DNA from: Oscillospiraceae bacterium
Lineage (GTDB): Bacteria > Bacillota > Clostridia > Oscillospirales > Ruminococcaceae
Length of the DNA: 11,291 nucleotides
Direction: 5' to 3'
Assembly: GCA_017396055.1 (NCBI GenBank)
Contig: JAFQND010000346.1
Span: forward strand, 1-11,291
In this document: positions 5,795-11,291 of the stretch, one piece after another
How the letters are laid out: every line of letters starts with the position of its first letter
How positions within the stretch are numbered: the stretch's first letter is position 1
Position numbers and translations under genes: made by a program
The notes under the pieces: model-generated
The model's input: the letters and a program-made list of their open reading frames with translations, nothing else
What the model was told of the DNA's origin: nothing
Databases searched by the model: none

Positions 5795-7192
5795 TTATTC
5801 TTTTTCGGGAAGAGGCTCGTCCAGCGGCTTGATAACCGTTTTGTACAGTTTCTTCATGCACCAGGCACAGAAAGTCACACAAGCAAATTCTGCGATGACA
5901 AAAGACCACCAGACATTATTGACGTTTCCGGTCAGCGAGAGCAGATATGCCGAAGGCAGCAGCACCGCCAGCTGACGGATCGCCGACGCGAAGAGGCTCA
6001 GCATACCGTTGCCCAGCGCCTGGAAGATAGAGCCGGCGATAACACCGAAACCGGCCATGGTGAAATGCAGGGTAATGATCCGCAGGGCGGGAATACCCAT
6101 GGCCAGCATATCCTCCGACGCTTCAAAGAGGGAGAAGACCTGCTCGGGAAAGATCTGGAACAGAATCATGACAAAGGTCAGGAAGGAAGTGGAAGTAAGC
6201 AGCGCCACCTTGATGGTATCCATGATCCGCTTTTTGCTGCGGGCGCCGAGGTTATAGGCAATGATCGGCACCATCGCGTTATTCATACCTACAACGGGCA
6301 TGATGGCGAAGCTCTGCAGCTTGAAATACACGCCGAAAACAGCCGTAGCGGTAGAAGCAAATCCCATCAGAATGTTGTTCATGCCCAGGGTCATGACTGA
6401 ACCGATGGACATCATGACAATGGAGGGCAGGCCTACTTTATAGATACGGCCGACCATACGTCCCTCCAGACGGAAACCTTTCAGCTTCAGCGTCAGCTCT
6501 TTGTTGCGGGTCAGATTCAGATAGAGACCTACCAGACAGGAGAGGAACTGACCGATGACGGTCGCGACCGCTGCACCCGTGGCACCCATGGCGGGAAGTC
6601 CCAGCCATCCGAAGATCAGAATGGGGTCAAGGATAATGTTGGTAACAGTACCTGTTGCCTGTGCGATCATACTGTAGACCGTTTTGCCGGTGGATTGCAA
6701 AAGCCGCTCGAACATGATCTGTCCCAGCAGGAAGAAAGCGCCCATGCTGATAATGCTCAGATAGTCGACACCATAGCCGATGATCGCGGCATCCTCGGTC
6801 TGAAGGCGGAAGAAAAGGCCGGTGCCGAAAAGGCCGAACAGGAAGAAGACGGATGCACACAGAAAGACCAGTGTCAAACCGGTCATGGCCGCACGATTGG
6901 CCCGGCTGTAGTTTTTCTCGCCGAGACTGCGTGAGAGAAGCGCATTCATGCCGACTCCGGTGCCGCTGCCCACAGCGATCATCAGATTCTGTACCGGGAA
7001 AGCGAGAGAAAGAGCTGTCAGGGCCTCTTCACTGACCCGGGAAAGGAAAATACTGTCAACGATGTTATAGAGTGCCTGTACCAGCATCGAGATCATCATC
7101 GGAAGCGCCATGGTAAACAGGAGCTTCGGAACAGGCATGACGCCCATCTTGTTCTCCGGCTGACCCTGCCGTGCGGGGGCTGCTTGTGCCAT
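5795..7192 (-). CDS. MATE-family multidrug/toxin efflux transporter
   Basis: This 465-residue membrane protein is a MATE (MatE, PF01554) exporter, using a cation gradient to expel drugs or toxic metabolites. The N-terminal helix region with LLFTMALPMMISMLVQALYNIVDSIFLSR (about 24-52) is typical of the Firmicutes MepA/DinF-like branch. Further hallmarks are GSGTGVGMNALLSRSLGE, TNIILDPILIFGWLGLPAMGATGAAVATVIGQ in the first half, and GMNNAMVPIIAYNLGARSKKRI in the second half. The length and the two-fold repeat fit a complete 12-helix transporter. The ATG at 7192-7190 follows GAGGTGA (about 7203-7197). The gene is a single unit: it has a consensus promoter 80 nt upstream, a terminator-like hairpin in its leader, and ends at the shared terminator at 5759-5793. 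The upstream gene on the same strand has its own terminator before this promoter. The substrate cannot be told from sequence. Confidence 0.95.
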   Translation of the reverse strand: MAQAAPARQGQPENKMGVMPVPKLLFTMALPMMISMLVQALYNIVDSIFLSRVSEEALTALSLAFPVQNLMIAVGSGTGVGMNALLSRSLGEKNYSRANRAAMTGLTLVFLCASVFFLFGLFGTGLFFRLQTEDAAIIGYGVDYLSIISMGAFFLLGQIMFERLLQSTGKTVYSMIAQATGTVTNIILDPILIFGWLGLPAMGATGAAVATVIGQFLSCLVGLYLNLTRNKELTLKLKGFRLEGRMVGRIYKVGLPSIVMMSIGSVMTLGMNNILMGFASTATAVFGVYFKLQSFAIMPVVGMNNAMVPIIAYNLGARSKKRIMDTIKVALLTSTSFLTFVMILFQIFPEQVFSLFEASEDMLAMGIPALRIITLHFTMAGFGVIAGSIFQALGNGMLSLFASAIRQLAVLLPSAYLLSLTGNVNNVWWSFVIAEFACVTFCAWCMKKLYKTVIKPLDEPLPEKE

Positions 7193-7234
7193 AGAATCAC
7201 CTCATGTTTTATTTTTTTAAAATGTCGCGAACAC

Positions 7235-7257
7235 AAAAATATCCGCCTCACGGCGGA
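7235..7257 (-). terminator. Terminator-like hairpin (possible attenuator) in the MATE gene leader
   Basis: On the minus strand TCCGCC (7257-7252), loop GTGA and GGCGGA (7247-7242) form a 6-bp GC-rich hairpin with a GNRA tetraloop. It is followed by TATTTTTG, with T5 at 7239-7235. It begins only about 8 nt after the predicted transcription start (about 7265) and about 50 nt before the MATE start codon. It could terminate early, acting as an attenuator, or merely protect the 5' end. No alternative antiterminator pairing was convincing by eye. Confidence 0.5.
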
Positions 7258-7271
7258 ATGTCGATGTCTAT

Positions 7272-7300
7272 ATTATAGGATATCAGGGATATACTGTCAA
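7272..7300 (-). promoter_or_regulatory. Consensus sigma-A promoter of the MATE gene
   Basis: On the minus strand TTGACA (7300-7295), exactly 17 nt, then TATAAT (7277-7272) match the vegetative consensus at all twelve positions. Transcription would start near 7265. Such strength upstream of an exporter gene suggests that expression is limited by another step, such as the leader hairpin or a repressor. Confidence 0.92.
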
Positions 7301-7312
7301 GCGGGAAATCAG

Positions 7313-7339
7313 AAAGGCCATGCGAAACGCATGGCCTTT
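7313..7339 (-). terminator. Hairpin ending the cyclase/phosphoesterase operon
   Basis: AAAGGCCATGCG (7313-7324) and CGCATGGCCTTT (7328-7339) form a perfect 12-bp stem with a 3-nt loop, 2 nt after the phosphoesterase stop. The stem ends in UUU and then CUGAUUU on the minus strand, so the U-run is short, but the hairpin is very stable. It separates the operon from the MATE promoter. Confidence 0.8.
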
Positions 7340-7341
7340 GG

Positions 7342-8349
7342 TCACTTCATCAGCCGCAGCAGCGCACCGCAGCGGTCTTCGCCGGCGCCGAAACGGGTCA
7401 TGTACATCATATTGTTCCTGATCGAGACCACATCAAAGGCAGTCTCGGTGATGGTACCGATCTCACGCTTCGGACAGAGCGGCGTCCATTCCTGTACAAA
7501 GGAACAGAGAGTCGTCATCGAAAGAATACCGTTGTCGTAAAGAAGGTTGTCAAAATGGACATGACCCGCGATCATCGCCACAACATTGGGACAGTTTCTG
7601 ACAGCGTGGAGCACTCTGGAACTGTTCAGCAGATCATCATAGGGCTTGATCAGATCCGGCGCACCTTCCGTGCCGATCATGCCGGCATTGGACAGCGGAG
7701 AATGACTGAAAACGATGATCTTCCGGTCGGAGGAAAGCGCTTCCTTCTCCAGCCAGACGGCCTGCTTATTGGATATTTCCAGCCGCCAGCCGAAGGCATA
7801 CTGTCCCGTTTCATCGATATAGTAAGGCTTGTCACTGGTATCGAGAAAGACAAAGCGCCACTCTGTACCCAGATCGATATAATAGTAATTCACTTCGCCC
7901 GGAATATTGCGCAGGCAGATCCGGTGCAGATCTTTGGGAAGGAAGACATGCTCCTTTGTATCAAAGCCCTTATCTTTTGCACATCCCAAGGCATCGTCAT
8001 GATTGCCGATGCAGCTGTACACCGGAACAGAAAGGCTGTGCAGAGCATCCATGATCTCCTCGTGGGCAAAGCGCTTTTCACTGAGATCGGGGTTATAGTC
8101 ACAGCCGATGTCGCCTCCGTTGATGACACAGCTGATATTCGGACAGCGGTCGAGGATATACTGGATCGATGTGACGGCATTGATGCCCAGCTCGTAATCG
8201 GTCAGATCCACATGGCCGTTTTTGACGGCGTACTGATTCAGGCGGTTGTGCTCATCGGTGATAAAGACAAAATTCAGCGGTGCGTCCAGTTCAAGGATGC
8301 GTCTGATCTTTTCGTCATAGTGGTCAGTCAGGTAGGAGATATCATTCAA
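7342..8349 (-). CDS. Calcineurin-type metallophosphoesterase
   Basis: This 335-residue protein carries every core motif of the binuclear metallophosphoesterase superfamily (PF00149). These are ITDEH (Asp32, His34), GGDIGCD (Asp80), GNHDD (Asn116, His117), FSHSPL (His216) and GHVH (His263, His265). It should hydrolyse a phosphomono- or diester using two metal ions, and without a signal peptide it acts in the cytoplasm. The substrate is unknown. The reading frame stays open upstream to 8430, but those codons overlap the cyclase gene. I chose the TTG at 8349-8347 (MNDISYLTDHYDEK), preceded by AAGGAAGG (8368-8361) at 11 nt. A GTG slightly upstream has no room for a ribosome binding site. It follows the cyclase stop by 17 nt, so the two form an operon, ending at the hairpin 7313-7339. 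The domain call is secure; the start is likely but not certain. Confidence 0.9.
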   Translation of the reverse strand: MNDISYLTDHYDEKIRRILELDAPLNFVFITDEHNRLNQYAVKNGHVDLTDYELGINAVTSIQYILDRCPNISCVINGGDIGCDYNPDLSEKRFAHEEIMDALHSLSVPVYSCIGNHDDALGCAKDKGFDTKEHVFLPKDLHRICLRNIPGEVNYYYIDLGTEWRFVFLDTSDKPYYIDETGQYAFGWRLEISNKQAVWLEKEALSSDRKIIVFSHSPLSNAGMIGTEGAPDLIKPYDDLLNSSRVLHAVRNCPNVVAMIAGHVHFDNLLYDNGILSMTTLCSFVQEWTPLCPKREIGTITETAFDVVSIRNNMMYMTRFGAGEDRCGALLRLMK

Positions 8350-8366
8350 GACAAACAGCACCTTCC

Positions 8367-9122
8367 TTATTCTTCGGCGATAGCCCAGACGCGGACCGGC
8401 AGACCGGTGGCGCCTTCGATATTGGCCCATGCTGCCACAAGGATCGCGCCCGCCTCAGGCACCTGATCGAGATTTTTCAGTACCTCGATCTGCAGCCTGC
8501 CCTTATCCAGCACATAGCGTTCACAGGCGAGATCGCCCGCTTCAACAGCCAACAGGCTTGCGTCGGTATCGAGACATTCATGACCGTTGGCAGCGGCAGC
8601 GCGTACTTCATAGATATATTTCAGTGCTTCCAAAGACCAGCCGGGACAGTGTTCGCCGCCTTCTTCGTCCAGATTGCTGAAGGCTTCCATATCCGGCCAG
8701 CGCTTATACCAGTCGGTCCGCAGCGCCACAAAAGCTCCGTCGGGAATGGGGCCGTATTTCGCTTCGTATGCCTTGATGTCATCGACAGTGACAGCATAAT
8801 GAACATCTTCGGCGACCTTGGCGGTGATATCGATGACCACCAGCGGATAGATCATATTCTGTACGCTGTAATGTTCGGACAGTTCTCTGCCCTTGACAAA
8901 ATGGCCGGGGAAATCGATATGGGTGCCGAACTGACCGGGGAATTTGAAGGTCTGGATCTGACAGTCGAGCATGGGATTGCCCCAGTCATAGACCACTTTG
9001 CCCAGTTCGACCGATCCTTCGGGGATACCGGCCCAATAGGGGCTTTCATTGGTCAGAGGATGAGACAGGTCGATCCATCTGCAGGATTTCAGGTGGTTGA
9101 GTACTTCCCAAAGCTGATACAT
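8367..9122 (-). CDS. Cyclase-family metal-dependent hydrolase (PF04199)
   Basis: This 251-residue protein belongs to the cyclase family that includes kynurenine formamidase (KynB) and isatin hydrolase. These enzymes use a divalent metal to open amide, lactam or ester bonds. The family's HxGTHxDxPxH metal motif appears as QFGTHIDFPGHF (64-75), with His68, Asp70 and His74 kept and the first His replaced by Gln64. IDLSHPLTNESPYW (17-30), ALRTDWYKRW (133-142), GHECLDTDAS (180-189) and the closing IEGATGLPVRVWAI are typical. The ATG at 9122-9120 follows AAAGGAG (9135-9129) with 6-nt spacing. The protein is cytoplasmic. It is the first gene of a two-gene operon with the metallophosphoesterase. No tryptophan-catabolic genes are present, so the kynurenine role is not supported, and the true substrate is unknown. 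Family assignment is secure. Confidence 0.93.
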   Translation of the reverse strand: MYQLWEVLNHLKSCRWIDLSHPLTNESPYWAGIPEGSVELGKVVYDWGNPMLDCQIQTFKFPGQFGTHIDFPGHFVKGRELSEHYSVQNMIYPLVVIDITAKVAEDVHYAVTVDDIKAYEAKYGPIPDGAFVALRTDWYKRWPDMEAFSNLDEEGGEHCPGWSLEALKYIYEVRAAAANGHECLDTDASLLAVEAGDLACERYVLDKGRLQIEVLKNLDQVPEAGAILVAAWANIEGATGLPVRVWAIAEE

Positions 9123-9139
9123 AAAATACTCCTTTCAGG

Positions 9140-9153
9140 CATAAACGGTTTCG
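9140..9153. promoter_or_regulatory. Catabolite-response-element-like site in the cyclase operon leader
   Basis: The 14 bases at 9140-9153 contain TAAACGGTTTC and match the CcpA site consensus TGWAANCGNTNWCA at all core positions, missing three outer bases. The site lies between the predicted -10 of the cyclase operon and its ribosome binding site, where a bound LacI-family protein would act as a roadblock. It also contains an inverted repeat, AAACG-N4-CGTTT (9143-9156). This is a weak candidate. Confidence 0.3.
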
Positions 9154-9161
9154 TTTTTCCT

Positions 9162-9191
9162 ATTATACTCTTTCGAAGCGATGCGGCACAA
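9162..9191 (-). promoter_or_regulatory. Predicted promoter of the cyclase/phosphoesterase operon
   Basis: On the minus strand TTGTGC (9191-9186), an 18-nt spacer and TATAAT (9167-9162) lie about 40 nt before the ATG. The -10 is perfect, while the -35 matches only at TTG. It is the only good -10 upstream of this operon. Confidence 0.55.
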
Positions 9192-9224
9192 GCCGAATTT
9201 TGACGAAATTACTGTATCTTTTTC

Positions 9225-9253
9225 TTGCATTACACCCGCGGCGGGTATATAAT
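9225..9253 (+). promoter_or_regulatory. Predicted promoter of the phosphodiesterase gene
   Basis: TTGCAT (9225-9230), a 17-nt spacer and TATAAT (9248-9253) give a plausible vegetative promoter with start near 9260 and a leader of about 41 nt. The spacer is unusually GC-rich and is mostly taken up by a palindrome. Confidence 0.6.
9231..9249. promoter_or_regulatory. Palindromic operator candidate inside the promoter spacer
   Basis: ACCCGC-G-GCGGGT (9234-9246) is a perfect 13-bp palindrome with a single central base, and the outer TA/TA at 9231-9232 and 9248-9249 extends the symmetry. It sits exactly between the -35 and -10 of the phosphodiesterase promoter, where a dimeric repressor or a MerR-type regulator would bind. 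No regulator gene lies next to it, so the binding protein is unknown. Confidence 0.45.
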
Positions 9254-9264
9254 GACGGTGAAAA

Positions 9265-9296
9265 ATGCCGCCCGCCACCGGGCAAGAAGGAGGCAT
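9265..9296 (+). promoter_or_regulatory. Leader hairpin that can cover the ribosome binding site
   Basis: GCCCG (9270-9274) pairs with CGGGC (9279-9283) around a CCAC loop. An outer ATGCC (9265-9269) can pair with GGCAT (9292-9296), the latter including the end of the ribosome binding site AAGGAGG (9287-9293). The outer stem is separated by an 8-nt bulge, so it would be weak. Translational control is possible but not shown. Confidence 0.3.
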
Positions 9297-9300
9297 CCTC

Positions 9301-10605
9301 ATGAAAGATCGTTATGTTGTTGTCCTTTCTGCAGACGCCATGATCTTCGAAGATGTAGAGACTATGTCACAGCTTTACGCCCTCGCCGGCGTATGGGACA
9401 GGACCGCCCGCGTTGACCGGGTGCAGTCGATATATCCCACCATCACCTATCCCTGTCACACCACCATGATGACCGGTGTTTATCCCGGCAGACACGGCAT
9501 CGTTCAGAACGAACAGCAGCTGATGTGTGTCCGTTCCGGTCCGTGGATCCATATGCGTGACGCGGTCAAAGAAAAAACCATCTTTGACTATGCAAAAGAA
9601 AACGGTCTGACCACCGCCGCGGTCTTCTGGCCTGTCACCGGAAAGGACCCCAATATCGACTATCTGATCGATGAATACTGGCCTCAGAACGGCGAATCCT
9701 CCGAGCAGTGTTTCCGGGACTCCGGTTCCAGCGAAGAAGTGATCGAAAAAATCGCAAAGCCCAACCTGAAGATGCTGGAAAACCGTCACCGACAGCATCC
9801 CTGGGCGGACGCCTTTGTCATGCAGTGTGCCTGTGACATTCTGACCGAGTTCAAGCCCAACCTTCTGATGATCCACCCTGCCAACATTGACGGTTACCGC
9901 CACCAGACCGGTCTTTTCTCGCCGAAAGTCACCTCCGGTCTGCATGAGACCAATCTCTGGCTGAGCCAGCTGATGAAAGCTGCCGATGACGCCGGCATCC
10001 TTGACAAGACCGACTTTTTCCTGGTCAGCGACCACGGTCAGATGAATATCCGGCGCTGCATCGCACTGAATGTACTGCTGGCCGAAAAAGGCCTGATCGA
10101 CGTGGACGAAAACGGCAATATCCGCGACTGGACCGCCTTTGTCCGTTCGGGAGGTCTGTCTGCGCTGGTTTATCTGAAAGATCCTGATGACAAAGAAGCT
10201 CTGGAAAAGACCCGCACCGCCTTGGAGGAGATCAAAGCCACCGAAACTGCCGGTATCGGTGAGATCTTTACCGAAAAAGAAGCCCGCGAGAAACATCATC
10301 TGGGCGGAGAATTCTCCTTTGTCATCGAGACCGACGGCTACACCACCTTCTCCAATGACTGGGTGCGTCCCCTTGTCCGGCCTCAGGACAACAGCGACTA
10401 TCGCTTCGGCAAAGCGACCCACGGCTATCTGCCCGAAAAAGGACCGCAGCCCACACTGATCGCTTGGGGACCTCATATGAAAACCGGAGCCGTGCTGTCA
10501 AAGGCATATCTTGTGGATGAAGCGCCCACCTTTGCAAAGGCACTGGGGATCGAGATGCCCGGCACCGACGGCAGCGCCCTCGATGCGCTTTTTGTTGAGG
10601 AGTAA
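9301..10605 (+). CDS. Type I phosphodiesterase/nucleotide pyrophosphatase family protein (alkaline phosphatase superfamily)
   Basis: This 434-residue enzyme belongs to the NPP-type phosphodiesterases (PF01663), which cleave phosphodiester or pyrophosphate bonds with two zinc ions and a threonine nucleophile. The active site looks complete. VVVLSADAM supplies Asp12, and YPTITYPCHTTMMTGVYPGRHGI (45-67) supplies the nucleophile Thr49. NIDGYRHQTG supplies Asp197 and His201, VSDHGQM supplies Asp244 and His245, and KATHGY supplies His374. No signal peptide or membrane segment is present, unlike secreted ectoenzyme relatives, so the substrate should be cytoplasmic. The ATG at 9301 is chosen because AAGGAGG (9287-9293) lies 7 nt upstream. 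An in-frame ATG at 9265 has no ribosome binding site and lies only about 5 nt from the predicted transcript start. The gene is divergent from the cyclase/metallophosphoesterase operon and ends at a shared terminator. A phosphonoacetate- or phosphonate-type hydrolase is an alternative within the superfamily, and the exact substrate is unknown. Confidence 0.93.
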   Translation: MKDRYVVVLSADAMIFEDVETMSQLYALAGVWDRTARVDRVQSIYPTITYPCHTTMMTGVYPGRHGIVQNEQQLMCVRSGPWIHMRDAVKEKTIFDYAKENGLTTAAVFWPVTGKDPNIDYLIDEYWPQNGESSEQCFRDSGSSEEVIEKIAKPNLKMLENRHRQHPWADAFVMQCACDILTEFKPNLLMIHPANIDGYRHQTGLFSPKVTSGLHETNLWLSQLMKAADDAGILDKTDFFLVSDHGQMNIRRCIALNVLLAEKGLIDVDENGNIRDWTAFVRSGGLSALVYLKDPDDKEALEKTRTALEEIKATETAGIGEIFTEKEAREKHHLGGEFSFVIETDGYTTFSNDWVRPLVRPQDNSDYRFGKATHGYLPEKGPQPTLIAWGPHMKTGAVLSKAYLVDEAPTFAKALGIEMPGTDGSALDALFVEE

Positions 10606-10618
10606 ATTTTACAGAGAT

Positions 10619-10649
10619 AAAAAAGGCAGGCCTTTACGGTCTGCCTTTT
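10619..10649. terminator. Bidirectional intrinsic terminator
   Basis: AAAAGGCAG (10621-10629) pairs with CTGCCTTTT (10641-10649), extended inward by a G-T wobble and two G-C pairs around a 5-nt loop. Four T close the plus-strand side and six (A 10619-10624) the other. It lies between the phosphodiesterase stop and the end of the converging partial gene, serving both. Confidence 0.92.
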
Positions 10650-10653
10650 CTGT

Positions 10654-11291
10654 TTATTTCAGCTGATACAGTCGAAGGCCCTTCAGACCCGACGGGTCAA
10701 AGTCATAGACAAAGGTGGAGAGAGTGCCGGTCACACGGACTTCCAGCAGGTTGCCGCCCGGCTTGACAAGGTCGGTCAGCTCCATCACATAGGGGTCCCA
10801 CAGGCATCTGCCGGCAGAAACGCCGTTGACGAAAACTTCCGCCGCGTCGGTGGTGTCCAGTTCCAGAAGGATCCTTGCGTTTTCGGGCGCGTCGAATCCG
10901 ACGGAATAGATACCGTCGCCGGTGTAGAAATAATAGCCCATCTCGTTCCAGCAGGCGATGCGGTTCCCGCCTTCCTTCGCAGTCAGCAGCGCGGGGTCAT
11001 ACACCCGGAAATCGCCCCGCAGAAGGGCACAGGGCAGGTCATCGCTGATGGCATATCCGGGCAGGCTGCTGATGGAGACCAGTCGGTTTTTGCCGGAAAT
11101 GGCAATGCCTTCCAGGTCATAAACAGGGTTTGCATAATGCCAGACCCGGTCGACCGAGGAGGTATAGAGCAGTTCGCCGTTCAGATACCAGACGGCTCCC
11201 TGCTGCGGACCGCTGACCATCTCCAGCGGGAAGGTGCTGTCGGCGGCAAAATCATAGATGCAGACGACCGTTTCGCCCGGCTTGCCGGCTT
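10654..11291 (-). CDS. C-terminal part of a probable glycoside hydrolase with beta-sandwich domains (cut by window edge)
   Basis: The frame is open from the right edge (phase: two extra bases at the edge) to the stop at 10656-10654, giving 211 visible residues. The last 100 or so form a galactose-binding-like beta-sandwich. ARILLELDTTDAAEVFVNGVSAGRCLWDPYVMELTDLVKPGGNLLEVRVTGT carries the pattern of the GH2 sugar-binding fold, also found at the C-terminus of GH106-type rhamnosidases, and ends FDPSGLKGLRLYQLK. An earlier stretch (WYLNGELLY, GFDAPENARIL) fits a second beta-rich module. No catalytic residues are visible, because the enzyme core would lie outside the window to the right. An internal ATG at 11220 is probably not the start: the reading continues upstream in sensible protein sequence (ETVVCIYDFAADSTFPLE) and no ribosome binding site precedes that ATG. 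The fold is fairly clear; the enzyme class is an inference. Confidence 0.75.
   Translation of the reverse strand, partial: AGKPGETVVCIYDFAADSTFPLEMVSGPQQGAVWYLNGELLYTSSVDRVWHYANPVYDLEGIAISGKNRLVSISSLPGYAISDDLPCALLRGDFRVYDPALLTAKEGGNRIACWNEMGYYFYTGDGIYSVGFDAPENARILLELDTTDAAEVFVNGVSAGRCLWDPYVMELTDLVKPGGNLLEVRVTGTLSTFVYDFDPSGLKGLRLYQLK

Noticed and set aside
7193-7300. Guanidine (ykkC-type) riboswitch upstream of the MATE exporter
   Set aside because: The leader has a single hairpin with a GTGA loop. The paired ACGR-loop hairpins of guanidine-II and the long conserved core of guanidine-I are absent.
8350-8430. Longer N-terminus for the metallophosphoesterase starting at 8430
   Set aside because: It would overlap 64 nt of the cyclase gene, adds an Arg-rich out-of-frame reading of cyclase codons, and lacks a ribosome binding site.
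7555-8466. Open frame of 303 codons antisense to the metallophosphoesterase and cyclase genes
   Set aside because: It crosses the junction of two genes with clear catalytic motifs on the other strand. Its translation is low-complexity and unlike any family.
9367-10476. Open frame of 369 codons antisense to the phosphodiesterase gene
   Set aside because: It lies wholly inside a gene whose active-site motifs are complete, with no ribosome binding site and no recognisable domain.

Overview
This window looks like chromosomal DNA from an anaerobic Firmicute, most likely a gut-type Clostridia member (Oscillospiraceae/Ruminococcaceae-like). The case rests on formate--tetrahydrofolate ligase, strong AGGAGG-type ribosome binding sites, three well-supported TTG start codons, AT-rich sigma-A promoters in a roughly half-GC background, compact spacing, and terminators shared by converging genes. 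No rRNA, tRNA, CRISPR array, insertion sequence, integrase or phage structural gene was seen, and codon use looks even throughout. The taxonomic placement is inference.

Left part (1-3276): the N-terminal 198 residues of formate--tetrahydrofolate ligase (minus strand, cut by the window edge) are divergent from a two-gene unit. That unit encodes a membrane-anchored GH25 muramidase and a 95-residue protein with two membrane segments, and ends in an intrinsic terminator. A lone gene follows for a protein with the CAT/2-oxoacid dehydrogenase E2 fold, whose catalytic HHxxxDG motif reads DERICDG.

Middle (3277-7300): an AraC-family regulator with an N-terminal cupin-like sensor is divergent from an ADP-ribosylglycohydrolase-family enzyme with a C-terminal beta-rich extension. 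Their 66-bp intergenic region carries back-to-back, overlapping -10 elements. Three copies of TTTCGC, spaced 11 and 10 bp apart, lie at the start of the regulator gene, where the -35 region of the enzyme promoter should be. This looks like a self-contained, regulator-controlled enzyme. Converging on it is a MATE-family exporter. The exporter has a consensus promoter (TTGACA-N17-TATAAT), followed almost at once by a terminator-like hairpin in the leader.

Right part (7313-11291): a minus-strand operon (cyclase-family metal hydrolase, then a calcineurin-type metallophosphoesterase) is divergent from a type I phosphodiesterase/nucleotide pyrophosphatase-family gene. The 178-bp region between them holds promoters for both directions, a palindrome inside one promoter spacer and a CcpA/LacI-like site in the other leader. 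Neither phosphoesterase nor the cyclase has a signal peptide, so all should act in the cytoplasm. The window ends in the C-terminal 211 residues of a large protein, probably a glycoside hydrolase of the GH2/GH106-like beta-sandwich type.

No clearly new defence or mobile system was found. The most interesting points are the regulatory architecture of the AraC/ADP-ribosylglycohydrolase pair, the active-site-altered E2-like protein, the muramidase plus small membrane protein pair, and the leader hairpin of the MATE gene.
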